This document shows positions 33,963 to 43,126 of a stretch of 64,000 nucleotides of DNA, in pieces. The stretch is from Achromobacter piechaudii NBRC 102461. Lineage in GTDB: Bacteria > Pseudomonadota > Gammaproteobacteria > Burkholderiales > Burkholderiaceae_B. The translations under genes were made by a program, and so were the position numbers. Where the stretch lies: positions 124,001 through 188,000 of the forward strand of contig NZ_BCTK01000008.1 of assembly GCF_001571245.1 (NCBI RefSeq). The letters run 5' to 3'. The notes under the pieces were generated by a model. The model saw only the letters and a list, made by a program, of their open reading frames with translations, made no database searches and was not told the DNA's origin. Numbering within the stretch: the first letter of the stretch is position 1; the number at the start of each line of letters is the position of its first letter.

Positions 33963-34702
33963 TTCTTGGGCGCCTCGAACCACTTGTTCACGATGGCCTG
34001 ATAGCTGCCGTCACCCTTGATCTTTTGCAACGCCGCGTTCAGTTCGCGGGTCAGCTCGGGCTTGCTCTTGGGCACGGCGATGCCGTAGTCCTCGGTCGTG
34101 ATCTGGTCGCCCAGCACAGTCAGACCCGTGGTGCTTTGCGCGAACAGCTTGGCGGCCGGCTTGCCGGTCACGGCGGCATCGGCGCGGCCGATCTGCACCA
34201 GGTTGAACATTTCCTGGTTCTTTTCGACTTCCACGCGCTGCACGGACGGGAAGTGTTCTTTCAGGTAGTTGACCGACTTGGTGCCCACCTGCACCGACAC
34301 CTTGCGGCCGTCCAGGTCCTTGAGCGTCTTGATGGGGCCGTCGGCCTTGGTCAGCACCACCAGGCCACCGGCGTAGTACGGGTCGGTGAAGTCGACCACC
34401 TTGCTGCGCTCGGGCGTGATGTAGATGGCGGACACGGCGATGTCGGCGCGCCCGGCTTGCAAGGCGGGGATCAGGCCCTTGAAATCGATGTCGATCCATT
34501 CGACCTTCTTGCCCATCGCGCCAGCCAGCGCTTCCACCAGCTCAATGTCGAAACCGGTGCGCTTGCCGTCTTTGACGAACTCCATCGGCGGGAAGGTTGC
34601 GTCGGTGACGGCGCGGATGGTTTCCTGGGCGTGCGCCGGGCCGGCGCTCCAGGCGAGGCCCAGCGTCAGGGCGGCGGTCAGCAATGTGCGGCGAGTGGTC
34701 AT
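33959..34702 (-). CDS. Polar amino-acid ABC transporter, periplasmic binding protein
   Basis: 247 residues, SBP_bac_3 family (HisJ/GlnH). Signal peptide ends A-H-A-Q (about 1-25); T-F-P-P-M-E-F and G-F-D-I-E-L-V-E-A-L follow; the D-x-x-I-S/A-V-S-A-I-Y-I-T-P-E-R segment binds the alpha-amino acid. AGGAC precedes the ATG at 34702. First gene of the transporter-hutG unit, 106 bp after the IclR gene on the same strand. Confidence 0.9.
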   Translation of the reverse strand: MTTRRTLLTAALTLGLAWSAGPAHAQETIRAVTDATFPPMEFVKDGKRTGFDIELVEALAGAMGKKVEWIDIDFKGLIPALQAGRADIAVSAIYITPERSKVVDFTDPYYAGGLVVLTKADGPIKTLKDLDGRKVSVQVGTKSVNYLKEHFPSVQRVEVEKNQEMFNLVQIGRADAAVTGKPAAKLFAQSTTGLTVLGDQITTEDYGIAVPKSKPELTRELNAALQKIKGDGSYQAIVNKWFEAPKK

Positions 34703-34808
34703 GGTCAGTCCTATGCGTGAGGGTACGGCGATGAGTACGGCAAGGTGATGCGACTAGGGAATCGGAAAATTCAAATGAGAATGGGCGGCACGCGCCAGAG
34801 GCGAGCCT

Positions 34809-35549
34809 TCAATGCGTTTTCAGGCGTTCGGAAATGCGGCGCGCGGCCGCGACGGTCATGGCGATCAGCGCGTCCGGCTGCTGGGCCGCGCGCGTGGAAG
34901 GCGCCATCAAGGTGATCGAGGCCACAGCCTGGTTGGGCCGCTGGAAGATCGGGACGCTGACGCCCCACACGCCGGCGTCGACCTCGCTATCGGTCACGGC
35001 GTAACCCTGTTCGCGTATGCGCTCAAGTTCGTCGGTCAGGCGGCCTGCATCCACGCCGGCTTCGTCGGCCAGATAGGCCAGAGCGGCCTGCAAGCGGCCC
35101 AGCGGCATGAACGCCAGCAAAGATTTGGCCGAAGCGCCACGCGCCAGCGGCAGGCCGCGCCCCTTGGTGAACGAACAGCGCAGCGGGTGTTGGCTTTCGA
35201 CCATGTCCAGGCACACGGCCTGGTCTTTGACGGCCACCAGCAAGCCGATGGTTTCGCCGGATGCAGCCGCCAGCGCAGCCATGTCGGGCTGCGCTTCATG
35301 GATCAGGAAGGAAGACTGGTCAAAGCCCCATGCCAGCTGGACGCAGAGCGGTCCCGGGCCGTATTCCCCTTCGTGCTCGGCCACGAAGCCCCAGCGCTTG
35401 AGCAGGGCCACCTGGCGATAGAGCGTGCTTTGAGCCAGGCCGGTTTTCTCTGCCAATGCGGCGATCGTAAGCGGGCCATCGTGCCGGGCCAGCGTGGCCA
35501 ACACGTACAGGACGCGATCCGCGCCAGCCCCTACCGAGGGTTCAGACAT
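34809..35549 (-). CDS. IclR-family transcriptional regulator
   Basis: 246 residues: winged HTH (about 10-70; A-A-L-A-E-K-T-G-L-A-Q-S-T-L-Y-R) and IclR effector domain (G-E-T-I-G-L-L-V-A-V, R-G-A-S-A-K-S-L-L-A-F, V-W-G-V-S-V-P-I-F). It directly precedes the amino-acid transporter and hutG on the same strand, so it probably regulates them. That differs from the GntR-type HutC usual for histidine genes. The start at 35549 is taken for its GGAG site. Confidence 0.85.
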   Translation of the reverse strand: MSEPSVGAGADRVLYVLATLARHDGPLTIAALAEKTGLAQSTLYRQVALLKRWGFVAEHEGEYGPGPLCVQLAWGFDQSSFLIHEAQPDMAALAAASGETIGLLVAVKDQAVCLDMVESQHPLRCSFTKGRGLPLARGASAKSLLAFMPLGRLQAALAYLADEAGVDAGRLTDELERIREQGYAVTDSEVDAGVWGVSVPIFQRPNQAVASITLMAPSTRAAQQPDALIAMTVAAARRISERLKTH

Positions 35550-35659
35550 CAAACTCAGCTCCAAGCAATATGGAGCGGAGATTATCAACTTTCGATTAAT
35601 TCACTGCCTTTCATTCCCGAATACTGAGAATTTACAGGGAAAACCCCGAATTTCAGACG

Positions 35660-35680
35660 AAAAAAAGCGCCCGAAGGCGC
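35660..35680 (-). terminator. Rho-independent terminator closing the 35.7-46.2 kb operon
   Basis: On the minus strand GCGCC-TTCG-GGCGC (35680-35667) is followed by seven T (35666-35660). A UUCG tetraloop with a T-run is a textbook terminator; it sits 64 bp after the amidase stop. Confidence 0.85.
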
Positions 35681-35743
35681 CAAACCGTCCGACATTACCG
35701 GCGAACGGCGTCGGACGATATCCGGTCGCGGCCCGAGCCGCGC

Positions 35744-37096
35744 TCAGACCCGATTGGCGGTCGACCCCAGGATGCGTTCGGCACAGCGGGCCCAGTACAG
35801 CAGCCGCGCGTCCTCCTTGACGAAGCCGACCATCTGGAATCCCAGCGGCAGGCCGTGTGGCCCGCGCGCCACCGGCAACGTGATCGACGGATTGTGCAAA
35901 AGCGACCAGATGCGGATGAACGCCGAGCTGCCGGTGCTGCTGGCAGGCGGCGCTTCGCCCAGCGTGGACGGCATGACGACGGCGTCGACCTCGCGCGCCG
36001 CGTCATAAAAGGCACGGCGGCAAGCATCGGCCGCGTCCAGGGCGCCGGCATAGTCGGCGGCCGACACCCCCTCGCCCATCGTCAGGTAGTCGATCAGCCC
36101 CGGATCGCACAACGCGGCGTGATCGCGCTTGATCGCCGCATACTCGCGAGCCAGATCGTAGGCCATGATGACGTCCTGCGCCTCGCCCATCGTGTCGAAC
36201 GCTGCGGGCATGGCCAATTCCTTCACCGTCACGCCCGCCGTGGACAAGGCCCGCAGATTCGCCTCGAAGCTCTCTCGCATGCAGGGTTCGGCGTCGGCCC
36301 AGTCCTTGGGTCGCCACACGCCCGCCCGGAAATCGGTCCGCAGCGGCAGCGTGGCGTCGTAACGCGGGTCTCCCGTGAAGGCGCGCATGAACAGCGCCGC
36401 GTCGTCCACGCTGCGCGCGATCGGGCCGATCACGTCCAGCACACGTGAATAACGCCGGATGCCGACGTACGGAATCGCATCCAGCGTGGGCTTGAACCCC
36501 ACCGCGCCGCAAAAGGCGGATGGCCGCAGGATGGACCCCGCGGTCTGCGTGCCGATGGACAGCGGCGTCATGAAGTCGGCGACGGCGGCGGCCGAACCTG
36601 CGGAGGATGCGGCGGGAGTACGGCTCAAATCGTGCGGATTGCGAGCGGGTCCGGGCAGCATGATGGCGTGCCGCGATACCGTGTTCTTGCCCAGGACGTT
36701 AAAGCCCAGCGCATGCGCCTGCGTCACGACCGGTGCGTCCGCGTCGGGCTGGCGGCCAGGAAAAATCTCGGGGTCGCCCAGTTCCGTGGGCATGTCGGCG
36801 GTGTCGATGGTGTCTTTGATGCCCAGCGGCACCCCGTCCAGCAAGCGCCGTCGGCCATGGCGGTCCCATTCGCGGGCCCGCGCCAGCGCGCCGTCGGCAT
36901 CGACGCGCACCCAGGCTTTGACGTCGGCGTTGCGCTCCTCGATCCGGTCCAGGCAGGCGCGCGCCCAGGCCTCGCAAGTCAGGCTGCCCTGCGCAAGCGC
37001 CGCCAAGCCCTCGGTCGCGGTCAAGGCGGCGATGGCGTCGGGCGCGGGGCGGCGCACGGCGGACGCCGGGCGGTCAATCGTGTCGGAAGTAGGCAA
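35744..37096 (-). CDS. Amidase-signature hydrolase
   Basis: 450 residues of the amidase-signature family. The Ser-cisSer-Lys triad can be read as Lys94 (G-I-K-D-T), Ser164 (A-A-S-S-A-G-S) and Ser188 (G-T-Q-T-A-G-S). The usual G-G-S-S-G-G-S glycines before the cis-Ser are replaced by P-A-A. It should hydrolyse a C-N amide bond in the cytoplasm; without a gatB neighbour it is not GatA. It starts with TTG at 37096, supported by GGAG nine bases upstream. Last gene of the catabolic operon, 150 bp after livF. Confidence 0.82.
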   Translation of the reverse strand: MPTSDTIDRPASAVRRPAPDAIAALTATEGLAALAQGSLTCEAWARACLDRIEERNADVKAWVRVDADGALARAREWDRHGRRRLLDGVPLGIKDTIDTADMPTELGDPEIFPGRQPDADAPVVTQAHALGFNVLGKNTVSRHAIMLPGPARNPHDLSRTPAASSAGSAAAVADFMTPLSIGTQTAGSILRPSAFCGAVGFKPTLDAIPYVGIRRYSRVLDVIGPIARSVDDAALFMRAFTGDPRYDATLPLRTDFRAGVWRPKDWADAEPCMRESFEANLRALSTAGVTVKELAMPAAFDTMGEAQDVIMAYDLAREYAAIKRDHAALCDPGLIDYLTMGEGVSAADYAGALDAADACRRAFYDAAREVDAVVMPSTLGEAPPASSTGSSAFIRIWSLLHNPSITLPVARGPHGLPLGFQMVGFVKEDARLLYWARCAERILGSTANRV

Positions 37097-37246
37097 GGTA
37101 CGGCTCCAGGATGAAGAGACAGGGTCGCGGGCTGAGACAGCTCCGCCCTCGGACAGGATTACGAAACAGGGCAGCGCCGCCGTCGGAAGGGGTTGCCGGC
37201 CAGGGCCTGCCCTCGGGAAGAGTCGGGGACCGAGGCAGCGCCGCCC

Positions 37247-37978
37247 TCAAGCAGACGGGCGCTCGCCAGACGAATGGCCGCCCCGCCCGATGTACAGATC
37301 GCTCATGTGCTGATTGGCCAGCAGCGCCTGCCCGGTGTCGGTCAGCACGATCCGGCCCGAGTCCAGGATGTAGCCCCGGTCGCTGAACGCGAGCGCCTGG
37401 CGCGCGCGCTGCTCCACCATCAGCACGGCCACGCCGATCTGCGGCAATCGGCGCACCTCGGCGAACACCTGCTCGGTCAGCGCCGGTGACAAGGCAGCCG
37501 AGGGCTCATCCAGCACCATCAGGCGGGGCGAAGACATCAGCGCCCGCGCGAAAGCCAGTTGCTGACGCTCGCCGCCCGACAGGTTTTCAGCGTGTGTCCT
37601 GCGGCGTCCGGCCAGGGCCGGGAACAGGTCGAACATGTCCCGGATACGCTGATCGCGCCCTTGCACGTGCTCCACCACCTGAAGGTTCTCCAGCACGGTC
37701 AGCGCGCCGAACACATTGCGCACCTGGGGCACATACGAGATGCCGATGCGCACGCGTTCCTCGACGGGCAGCGCCAGCAGGTCCCGGCCGTCGAACGCCA
37801 TCGTGCCGGCGATGCGCGGCAACAGCCCCATCACCGCCTTGACCAGCGTGGACTTGCCCGCGCCGTTGGTGCCGGCGATGGTGACGATCTCGTTGGCCGC
37901 AACGGTCATGTCGATGCCGCTGACGATGTCCACTTCGGCATAGCCGCCGGACAAGCCGTTCATGACGAGCAGACTCAT
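37247..37978 (-). CDS. livF: HAAT-type ABC transporter, ATP-binding protein (LivF-like)
   Basis: 243 residues. Walker A G-T-N-G-A-G-K-S-T (about 36-44), the short LivF-type Q-loop V-P-Q-x-R-N-V-F, signature L-S-G-G-E-R-Q-Q and Walker B L-M-V-L-D-E-P-S-A-A-L-S-P are all present. It pairs with LivG as the second ATPase. Four-base overlap with livG. Together with four more genes it forms a branched-chain-amino-acid-type importer, but such systems also carry amides, urea and aromatic acids. Confidence 0.88.
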   Translation of the reverse strand: MSLLVMNGLSGGYAEVDIVSGIDMTVAANEIVTIAGTNGAGKSTLVKAVMGLLPRIAGTMAFDGRDLLALPVEERVRIGISYVPQVRNVFGALTVLENLQVVEHVQGRDQRIRDMFDLFPALAGRRRTHAENLSGGERQQLAFARALMSSPRLMVLDEPSAALSPALTEQVFAEVRRLPQIGVAVLMVEQRARQALAFSDRGYILDSGRIVLTDTGQALLANQHMSDLYIGRGGHSSGERPSA

Positions 37979-38736
37979 ATCACCCCTCCCATGTAGGCTT
38001 CGCGCACGCTCTCGTTGGCCAGCACCGCTTCAGGCGCGCCCTCCGCGATGACCCGCCCCCGATCCATCACATACATGCGGGGCACGATCCGCGCCAGCTC
38101 GTCCAGGTTGTGTTCGATGATTGCGACCGTCAGGCCGCGCTGGTTCAGTTCCACGATGCGCGCCGACAGCTCCTCGATCAGCACGGGGTTCACGCCGGCA
38201 AAGGGCTCATCAAGCAAGATGCAGCGCGGCTCCAGCATCAGCAGCCGGCCCAGTTCCAACAGCTTTTTCTGGCCGCCCGACAGCTTGCCGGCCGGCTCAT
38301 CCGCCACCCGCGACAGGTTCAGGAACGCCAGCAGCTCATGCACGCGTTCCGCGTTGCGCGCCTCTTCACGGGCGACTTCGCCGCGCGCGAAGACCAGCGC
38401 CGCCAGCTTTTCACCGCGCTGGTCGGGCGCGGCCGCCATCATGTTGTCGAACACGGTCAACTGGCTGAACTCGCGCGGCACCTGGAACGTGCGCGCCAGG
38501 CCCCGGCGCACGCGTTGATGCACGGCCACGCCGGTAATGTCCTCGTCGGCGAAGCGCACGCACCCCGAGGTCGGCGGGATGTATCCCGTGACCACTGAGA
38601 ACAGCGTGCTCTTGCCCGCGCCGTTGGTGCCGATCACCCCGACCAGCTCGCCCTTGCGGACTTCGACCGTGACGTCGTCCAGCGCCTTGAAGCCGCCGAA
38701 GCTGGCGCTCAGGCCCGTGATGGAAAGCAGCGTCAT
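37975..38736 (-). CDS. livG: HAAT-type ABC transporter, ATP-binding protein (LivG-like)
   Basis: 253 residues. Walker A is G-T-N-G-A-G-K-S-T, the LivG-type R-T-F-Q-V-P-R-E-F Q-loop and the G-K-L-S-G-G-Q-K-K signature are present, and Walker B is C-I-L-L-D-E-P-F-A-G-V-N-P. The start at 38736 has AGGAGAA and overlaps the livM stop by four bases; the long in-frame extension upstream lies inside livM and is not coding. Confidence 0.88.
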   Translation of the reverse strand: MTLLSITGLSASFGGFKALDDVTVEVRKGELVGVIGTNGAGKSTLFSVVTGYIPPTSGCVRFADEDITGVAVHQRVRRGLARTFQVPREFSQLTVFDNMMAAAPDQRGEKLAALVFARGEVAREEARNAERVHELLAFLNLSRVADEPAGKLSGGQKKLLELGRLLMLEPRCILLDEPFAGVNPVLIEELSARIVELNQRGLTVAIIEHNLDELARIVPRMYVMDRGRVIAEGAPEAVLANESVREAYMGGVI

Positions 38737-39632
38737 GCCTTTCTCCTGCGAGTCGAGGTATTGCCAAACAGGCCCTGCGGCCGATACAGCACCACACAGA
38801 TGAGCGCGATGCCGATGATGCCGATCCGTACGCTGGCCATCTGCACTTCCGAGATGCCTCCTACGAAGTCCCGCACGAAGCGCGAGCCTTCCAGGAAACC
38901 GACCAGCAGCACCGTGCCGGCCACGACCCCGCTCAGGCGTCCGACGCCGCCCAGGATGATGGCGATCCAGATATAGAAGGTGATCAGCGGTACGAACTGC
39001 TCGGGGCTGATGAAGGTCAGGTAGTGCGCCTGGAACGCGCCAGCCAGCCCGGCCAGCCCCGCCCCCAGCATCAGCGACCGCGTCTTGAACTTGGCCGGAT
39101 CCTTGCCCAGGGCGCGAACGGCGACTTCGTTGTCGCGCACCGCTTCGATGACGCGGCCAAAGGGGCTGCGGATCACCAGATGGATCAGCAGCAACGCGCC
39201 CGCATTCACGGCAAGCAGCACCACCATGATCCACAGGTCCACGGTTTGCGGCGACGCCCAGCCGGCGAACAGCCGCGGGATGCCTGGCAGGCCGTGCATT
39301 CCGCGCGTCAGCCATTCCTCGGTCTGCAGGATCATGCGCACGGATTCCGAGAAACCCAGGGTCACGATGGCCAGGTAGTCGCTGCCCAGCCGCAACGCGA
39401 TCATGCCCAGCGGATAGGCCGCCAAGGCCGCGAACGCGGCGGCCGCCACCATGGACACGGGCACCGGCACGCCTTTGAGCGACAGCAGCGCCGACGTGTA
39501 TGCGCCGATCGCGAAAAAGCCGACATGGCCGAAGTTGATCAAGCCGGTGAACCCGTAGTGCAGCGACAGGCCGAAGGCCAGCAGCATGTAGATCAGGATC
39601 CCGATGGCGATTGCAATCAGATAGGCTTCCAT
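38733..39632 (-). CDS. livM: HAAT-type ABC transporter, permease (LivM-like)
   Basis: 299 residues with about nine hydrophobic helices. The first-helix pattern G-L-S-L-H-Y-G-F-T-G-L-I-N-F-G-H-V-G-F and the cytoplasmic E-A-V-R-D-N-E-x-A-x-x-x-L-G-x-x-x-x-x-x-K loop define LivM. GAGGTGA precedes the ATG at 39632, four bases after the livH stop. Confidence 0.88.
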   Translation of the reverse strand: MEAYLIAIAIGILIYMLLAFGLSLHYGFTGLINFGHVGFFAIGAYTSALLSLKGVPVPVSMVAAAAFAALAAYPLGMIALRLGSDYLAIVTLGFSESVRMILQTEEWLTRGMHGLPGIPRLFAGWASPQTVDLWIMVVLLAVNAGALLLIHLVIRSPFGRVIEAVRDNEVAVRALGKDPAKFKTRSLMLGAGLAGLAGAFQAHYLTFISPEQFVPLITFYIWIAIILGGVGRLSGVVAGTVLLVGFLEGSRFVRDFVGGISEVQMASVRIGIIGIALICVVLYRPQGLFGNTSTRRRKA

Positions 39633-39636
39633 GATG

Positions 39637-40512
39637 TCACCTCGCCGCCATCGGCCGGCCGAAAATACCCTGGGGACGCAGCAGCAGCACGCACAGCAGC
39701 ACCGCGAACGCGAAGACGATCTTGTAGGCCGGCCCCACCACCAGGCTGGCAACCTCCTGCGCAATGCTGAACACCATGATCCCGACGATGGCGCCCACCG
39801 GATTGCCGATCCCGCCCAGGATCACCGCCGCGAACATGGGCATCAGCAATTCCCAGCCCAGCTCGGGAATCACCACCGCTTTTACCCCCAGCAGCACGCC
39901 GCCCAGGCCGCAGTAGGCCCCGGCGATGCTCCACAGCGTGACCATGACGCGTCGCCCGCGAATGCCGCTGGCCGCCGCCAGTTCCGGGTTGTCGGCCACG
40001 GCCCGCATGCGCCGCCCGGTGGGCGTCATGTGCATCAAGGCAAAGACCAGCGCCAAGGCCGCCACGGCGATGCCCACGATGTAGACGTCGGTGGGCAGGA
40101 TCCGCACGCCGCCGAAATTCCACGCCCGGGTCAGCGGCAGGTCGAAGGTGTATTGGTCTTGCCCGGCGAAGAAGGTGATCGTGCTGCGCAAGGCGAACGC
40201 GACGCCGATCGAGGCGATCAGCCGCGACACGTTGGAGCGAGACTCCAGCGGCCGGAACACCCAGGCATAAAAGAAAAGGCTGACGGCGGTGGTCGCCGCG
40301 ACAGCGGCCAGGCCGCCCGCCAGCATGGACCCGCCAGCCAGCGCCTGGGTGAAAACGGCCGCATAGGCTCCCAGCGTCATGTAGTCGCCGCTGGCGGCGT
40401 TGGGAAAGCGGGCGATGCCGAACACCAGCGTAATCGCCAGTGCCGGCAAGGCCAGCAGCATCCCGATCACAACGCCGTTGATGCCGGCGTTGATGACGGT
40501 GATTGCATCCAT
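39637..40512 (-). CDS. livH: HAAT-type ABC transporter, permease (LivH-like)
   Basis: 291 residues, about eight membrane helices, with the LivH start (N-G-V-V-I-G-M-L-L-A-L-P-A-L-A-I-T-L-V-F-G) and the R-M-R-A-V-A-D-N-P-E-L-A-x-x-x-G-I coupling loop. It is membrane partner of LivM. AAGGGGAA precedes the ATG; 24 bp after the binding-protein gene. Confidence 0.88.
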   Translation of the reverse strand: MDAITVINAGINGVVIGMLLALPALAITLVFGIARFPNAASGDYMTLGAYAAVFTQALAGGSMLAGGLAAVAATTAVSLFFYAWVFRPLESRSNVSRLIASIGVAFALRSTITFFAGQDQYTFDLPLTRAWNFGGVRILPTDVYIVGIAVAALALVFALMHMTPTGRRMRAVADNPELAAASGIRGRRVMVTLWSIAGAYCGLGGVLLGVKAVVIPELGWELLMPMFAAVILGGIGNPVGAIVGIMVFSIAQEVASLVVGPAYKIVFAFAVLLCVLLLRPQGIFGRPMAAR

Positions 40513-40536
40513 CTTATGTTCCCCTTGGAATGTCCG

Positions 40537-41778
40537 TCAGACCTTGCCGGCGATGACTTCGTTAAGCACCAGCTTGCCGTCGCGGATGTCGAACACGCCG
40601 AAATCGGGCACGGTCTCGCCTTGTTTGCCGAAGTCCAGCCGCGACGATGCACCGTCGTAGTCCACCGGCTTGCCGGCGCGCAACAACGCTTGCCCCTGGG
40701 CGAAGCCGCTGACTTTCTCGCCGCCGCCTTCCGCCGTCACCGCGCGGATCTTGCCGTTGATGGCCGCGACGTCCGCCTGGGCGCCCGCCGCCTCGATGGC
40801 CAGCGCCAGCGTGATCACCATGTCATAGGACTGGGACGCGAAAATGTCCGGCTCGCGCTTCGTGCGCTTGCGGAATTCGGTGGCGAAGCGCTTGTACGCG
40901 GCATGTTCGTGCGCGGCGACGTTCGAGATCGAAATGATCCCTTCCGTCGCCTCTTTGCCCAGCGCCTTGACCAGGTCTTCATTGGCGGTCCAGCCCGGCA
41001 TGATGAATTTGCAGTCCTGCCCGGTCTGGAACCATTCCTTCAGGATGATGGTGGCGTCGGGCCGGTAGGCGCTCAGTGAAATCACATCGGGCTTGGACGC
41101 CAGCACCTTGTTCAGTTCGGTGCGGTAGCTGGTCTGGTTAGGCTCGTAGACCGTGAACGCGCTGACGTCGCCGCCCTTCTCCCGCCACGCATCCCGAAAG
41201 TAGTTGGCCTGCCCGACAAAGGTGGAATTGTTGAATGCCATCACCGCCGGCCGCTTGAAGCCGCGCTGGCGCGCCACTTCGGCGAACGCGCGGCCGAAGA
41301 CGGCATTGGACGCCTGGAACATCCACGCCAGCCCCTGCTTGTTCTCCGTCAACATCTCGGGCGCGCCGCAGGTGTTCATGGTGATGAGCCCCGCCGCGTT
41401 GGTGATCGGCATGGCGGCCAGCCCCACCGACGATGGCCAGATGCCCACCACCGCTTCGACCTTGTTGATCTCGATCAGCTTTTTCACCGCCAACACGGCC
41501 GCATCGGGCTTGGTCTGGTCGTCTTCGGCGTACAGCTGTATCTGCCGGCCCGCCGCGCCGCCCGCGGCATTGACTTCCGCAATGGCGATCTTGATGGCCT
41601 CCAGCATCGCGGGGCCGTATGGCCCGCCGACGCCCGTGATGGAATTGAGCGCGCCCAGCCGAAACGGCGGGGCTGCCTGGGCCTGCGCCCAGGCCAGGCC
41701 GGGCATCGCGCCTGCGGTGGCCAGCGCGGCGCTGGCGGCGAGGAAATCGCGTCGGGATAGATGAGTAGGCTGCGTCAT
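40537..41778 (-). CDS. HAAT-type ABC transporter, periplasmic binding protein
   Basis: 413 residues, Peripla_BP_6 family. The N-terminus S-R-R-D-F-L-A-A-S-A-A-L-A is a twin-arginine signal peptide, so it is probably exported folded. The mature part begins P-F-R-L-G-A-L-N-S-I-T-G. Unlike LivK it is long and close to the group binding amides and aromatic compounds (AmiC/urea/benzoate type), so a branched-chain amino acid is not assured. AAGGAA precedes the ATG at 41778. Preceded by an intercistronic hairpin. Confidence 0.85.
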   Translation of the reverse strand: MTQPTHLSRRDFLAASAALATAGAMPGLAWAQAQAAPPFRLGALNSITGVGGPYGPAMLEAIKIAIAEVNAAGGAAGRQIQLYAEDDQTKPDAAVLAVKKLIEINKVEAVVGIWPSSVGLAAMPITNAAGLITMNTCGAPEMLTENKQGLAWMFQASNAVFGRAFAEVARQRGFKRPAVMAFNNSTFVGQANYFRDAWREKGGDVSAFTVYEPNQTSYRTELNKVLASKPDVISLSAYRPDATIILKEWFQTGQDCKFIMPGWTANEDLVKALGKEATEGIISISNVAAHEHAAYKRFATEFRKRTKREPDIFASQSYDMVITLALAIEAAGAQADVAAINGKIRAVTAEGGGEKVSGFAQGQALLRAGKPVDYDGASSRLDFGKQGETVPDFGVFDIRDGKLVLNEVIAGKV

Positions 41779-41823
41779 GAAGGTTCCTTGCGGCGTGAAC
41801 ATCGTTGTTCAACTTCGAATAGC

Positions 41824-41846
41824 CGCCGGCGCTTGCCACGCCGGCG
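41824..41846. other. Intercistronic hairpin between CoA-transferase and binding-protein genes
   Basis: CGCCGGCG at 41824-41831 and again at 41839-41846. The sequence is its own complement, so the copies form an 8-bp stem with a 7-base loop. It lies in a 120-bp gap inside the operon and could stabilise or partly terminate the upstream mRNA, giving the binding protein a different level. Confidence 0.45.
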
Positions 41847-41898
41847 TCCCCTTGGTGCTTGGATGCGACTTCGGTACTGCCTGTTGCGGGTGTCCGGG

Positions 41899-43098
41899 CT
41901 AGGCGATCACTCCCCGTGCGCGCATGCCCGCGATTCTGTCTTCGGGCACGCCGAAGCGCCGCAGCACATCGTCGGTGTGTTGGCCCATCAGCGGCGCGGC
42001 GGTGCGCAAGGCGCCCGGCGTCCGCGAGAATTTGGTGGGAATGCCGATGGTCTTCATTGCGCCCAGCGTGGGGTGCTCCAGTTCCTGCACCATGCCGCGC
42101 GCCAGGTAGTGCGGATCTTGCATCGCTTGACCAAAATCGTTGATGGGCCCGCAAGGCACCGACGCCCGCTCGCAACGCGCGATCCATTCCGAGGCGTCCG
42201 CGCGAGCGAACTCGGCTTCAAGAATGGGCTCGAGCTCGGCGATATTGGCCAGGCGGTCGGAGTTGGTCACGAAGCGCGGGTCGGTGATCAGTTCGGGGCG
42301 CTCCAGCACATCGGCGCACAGGCGTTCCCAGGTGCGTTGATTGGCCGCGCCAATCATGATGAAGCCCATGCGGGTGCCGAACGCCTGATACGGCGCGGAC
42401 ACCCGGTGGCGGCTGCCCGTGCCTTCAGGCACGGTGCCGTCGGCGAAGTACGCGGCGGCCTCCCACACGAACCAGGGCAAACCGCATTCGGCCAGGGCGA
42501 TATCGATATGCTGGCCTTCGCCCGTCTTCATCTGATGGATGCAGGCGGCCAGGATGGCGTAGACCGCCGTCAGCCCCGCGCCCACGTCATAGATGGCGAT
42601 GCCGGACTTCAGCGGCCGTCCGCCCGGCTCGCCCGTCATGCTCATGATGCCGCTCATGCCTTGCGCCACCAGATCGAAGCCGCCCTTGCCCGCATAAGGC
42701 CCGGACTGGCCGTAGCCGGAAATCGAGCAATACACCAGGCGCGGATTGATCCGCGAAAGCGTCTCGTAGTCCACGCCCAGCGACCGGGTCACGCCCACGC
42801 GGTAGTTCTCGACGACCACGTCTGCCCAGCGCGCCAAGTCATACAGCACCTCGCGCGCCTCGGGGTCCTTCAGGTTCAGCGCAATGCCCTGCTTGTTGCG
42901 GTTGATCTGGGCAAAGCAGGTGGACTCCCCATTTACGTAGGGGCCCATCTCGCGGGAATCGTCGCCGGTGCCGGTCTTTTCGACCTTGATGACCTCGGCG
43001 CCCAGGTCGGCCAGCACCATCGTGCAATATGGGCCGGCCATGATCTGGGACAGATCCAGGATCTTGATGCCGGCCAAGGGGGATGCAGCTTGAGTCAT
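41899..43098 (-). CDS. CaiB/BaiF family III CoA-transferase
   Basis: 399 residues with normal domain order: P-L-A-G-I-K-I-L-D-L-S-Q-I-M-A-G-P at the start, the catalytic Asp in G-K-G-G-F-D-L-V-A-Q-G-M-S-G near 168, and the C-terminal G-Q-H-T-D-D-V-L. It would activate a carboxylic acid by CoA transfer, likely from succinyl-CoA or acetyl-CoA. The ATG at 43098 follows a weak GGA site. It is 28 bp after the crotonase gene and very likely acts on the product of the aminotransferase/amidase steps. Confidence 0.85.
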   Translation of the reverse strand: MTQAASPLAGIKILDLSQIMAGPYCTMVLADLGAEVIKVEKTGTGDDSREMGPYVNGESTCFAQINRNKQGIALNLKDPEAREVLYDLARWADVVVENYRVGVTRSLGVDYETLSRINPRLVYCSISGYGQSGPYAGKGGFDLVAQGMSGIMSMTGEPGGRPLKSGIAIYDVGAGLTAVYAILAACIHQMKTGEGQHIDIALAECGLPWFVWEAAAYFADGTVPEGTGSRHRVSAPYQAFGTRMGFIMIGAANQRTWERLCADVLERPELITDPRFVTNSDRLANIAELEPILEAEFARADASEWIARCERASVPCGPINDFGQAMQDPHYLARGMVQELEHPTLGAMKTIGIPTKFSRTPGALRTAAPLMGQHTDDVLRRFGVPEDRIAGMRARGVIA

Positions 43099-43126
43099 GT
43101 CGGATCCGTCTCGGGTCGATGGCCGG

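Noticed and set aside
35744-37096. The amidase as GatA of the tRNA amidotransferase
   Set aside because: No gatB or gatC beside it, the cis-Ser loop is altered, and it sits at the end of a catabolic operon.
37247-41778. The Liv-type importer as the house leucine/isoleucine/valine transporter
   Set aside because: It is embedded among amidase, aminotransferase and CoA-transferase genes under a dedicated regulator, and the binding protein is Tat-exported and long; a different substrate is more likely.
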